Assembly (NCBI GenBank): GCA_002633005.1
Contig: NMRA01000104.1
Location: forward strand, 744,841 to 808,840
Reading direction: 5' to 3'
DNA length: 64,000 bases
From: Phoronis australis
Taxonomy: Eukaryota > Phoronida > Phoronidae
The DNA is not shown here. Within the stretch, counting starts at the first letter, position 1. The text below holds more notes on this DNA, generated by a model. That model worked only from the letters and a program-made list of their open reading frames with translations. It had not been told where the DNA came from and did no database searches.

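Overview
This looks like invertebrate animal nuclear DNA. Coding is confined to short exons with GT/AG borders, introns run from about 100 bases to a few kilobases, and tRNA-derived SINEs, a small DNA transposon and minisatellites lie in the introns. A highly heterozygous marine deuterostome such as a lancelet would fit, but the species cannot be fixed from the sequence alone. Four single N bases mark contig joins. Two of them (30,627 and 51,727) are associated with near-identical repeated stretches, as expected when two alleles are strung together.

Almost the whole window is one giant gene on the minus strand, open at both ends. I traced 70 exons from 64,000 down to 331, about 20.1 kb of coding sequence or roughly 6,700 residues. 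Every junction but one (exon 7 to exon 8) agrees in reading phase, and many exons were found by splice sites and homology to sister exons rather than as long ORFs. The product is a tandem array of about 14 modules of several hundred residues. Segments within a module, named here a to k, are: (a) GAGHGGxGGxG followed by YGxLYxPxxFGSxGG; (b) GGGxIxLxV..L.VDGxLxANG; (c) [10 protein letters not shown]...GxGxIxVNGG; (d) [12 protein letters not shown]...AYGG; (e) GxxGTVFL...LxVDNxG; (f) W....F(D/E)xLxIxGxxHLA; (g) GDxSGxIHVGxNQ; (h) LPFxxxVYxxxxLGLAP; (i) GxLxxVxNLTLxxGGxL; (j) FxxVxVxD; (k) VEGGGxIxGxxL..A.NITVDDGG. Alternating hydrophobic residues, glycine turns and many N-glycosylation sequons suggest a secreted or surface protein with long beta-helix-like stretches (inference). 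I do not recognise a named gene.

Layout in the direction of transcription: 64.0-61.9 kb, two long exons of a beta-rich N-terminal repeat without glycine-rich segments; 61.7-58.7 kb, module 1; 58.7-47.8 kb, a 10.9-kb intron with a fragment of an integrase-like gene on the plus strand, a SINE, a hairpin and motif-bearing repeats; 47.8-34.2 kb, modules 2-6, including a 2.2-kb exon with almost two modules; 34.0-27.7 kb, module 7 with an inserted discoidin-like domain, present twice through a 3.2-kb duplication that cannot be spliced in series; 25.2-8.8 kb, modules 8-11 and the start of module 12, with a second discoidin-like domain in module 9; 8.2-7.9 kb, a cysteine-rich domain inside module 12, followed in its intron by a stop codon and three overlapping AATAAA signals that could end a shorter form; 7.1-0.3 kb, modules 12 to 14.

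Unlisted introns of 100-700 bases were read and show no further gene.
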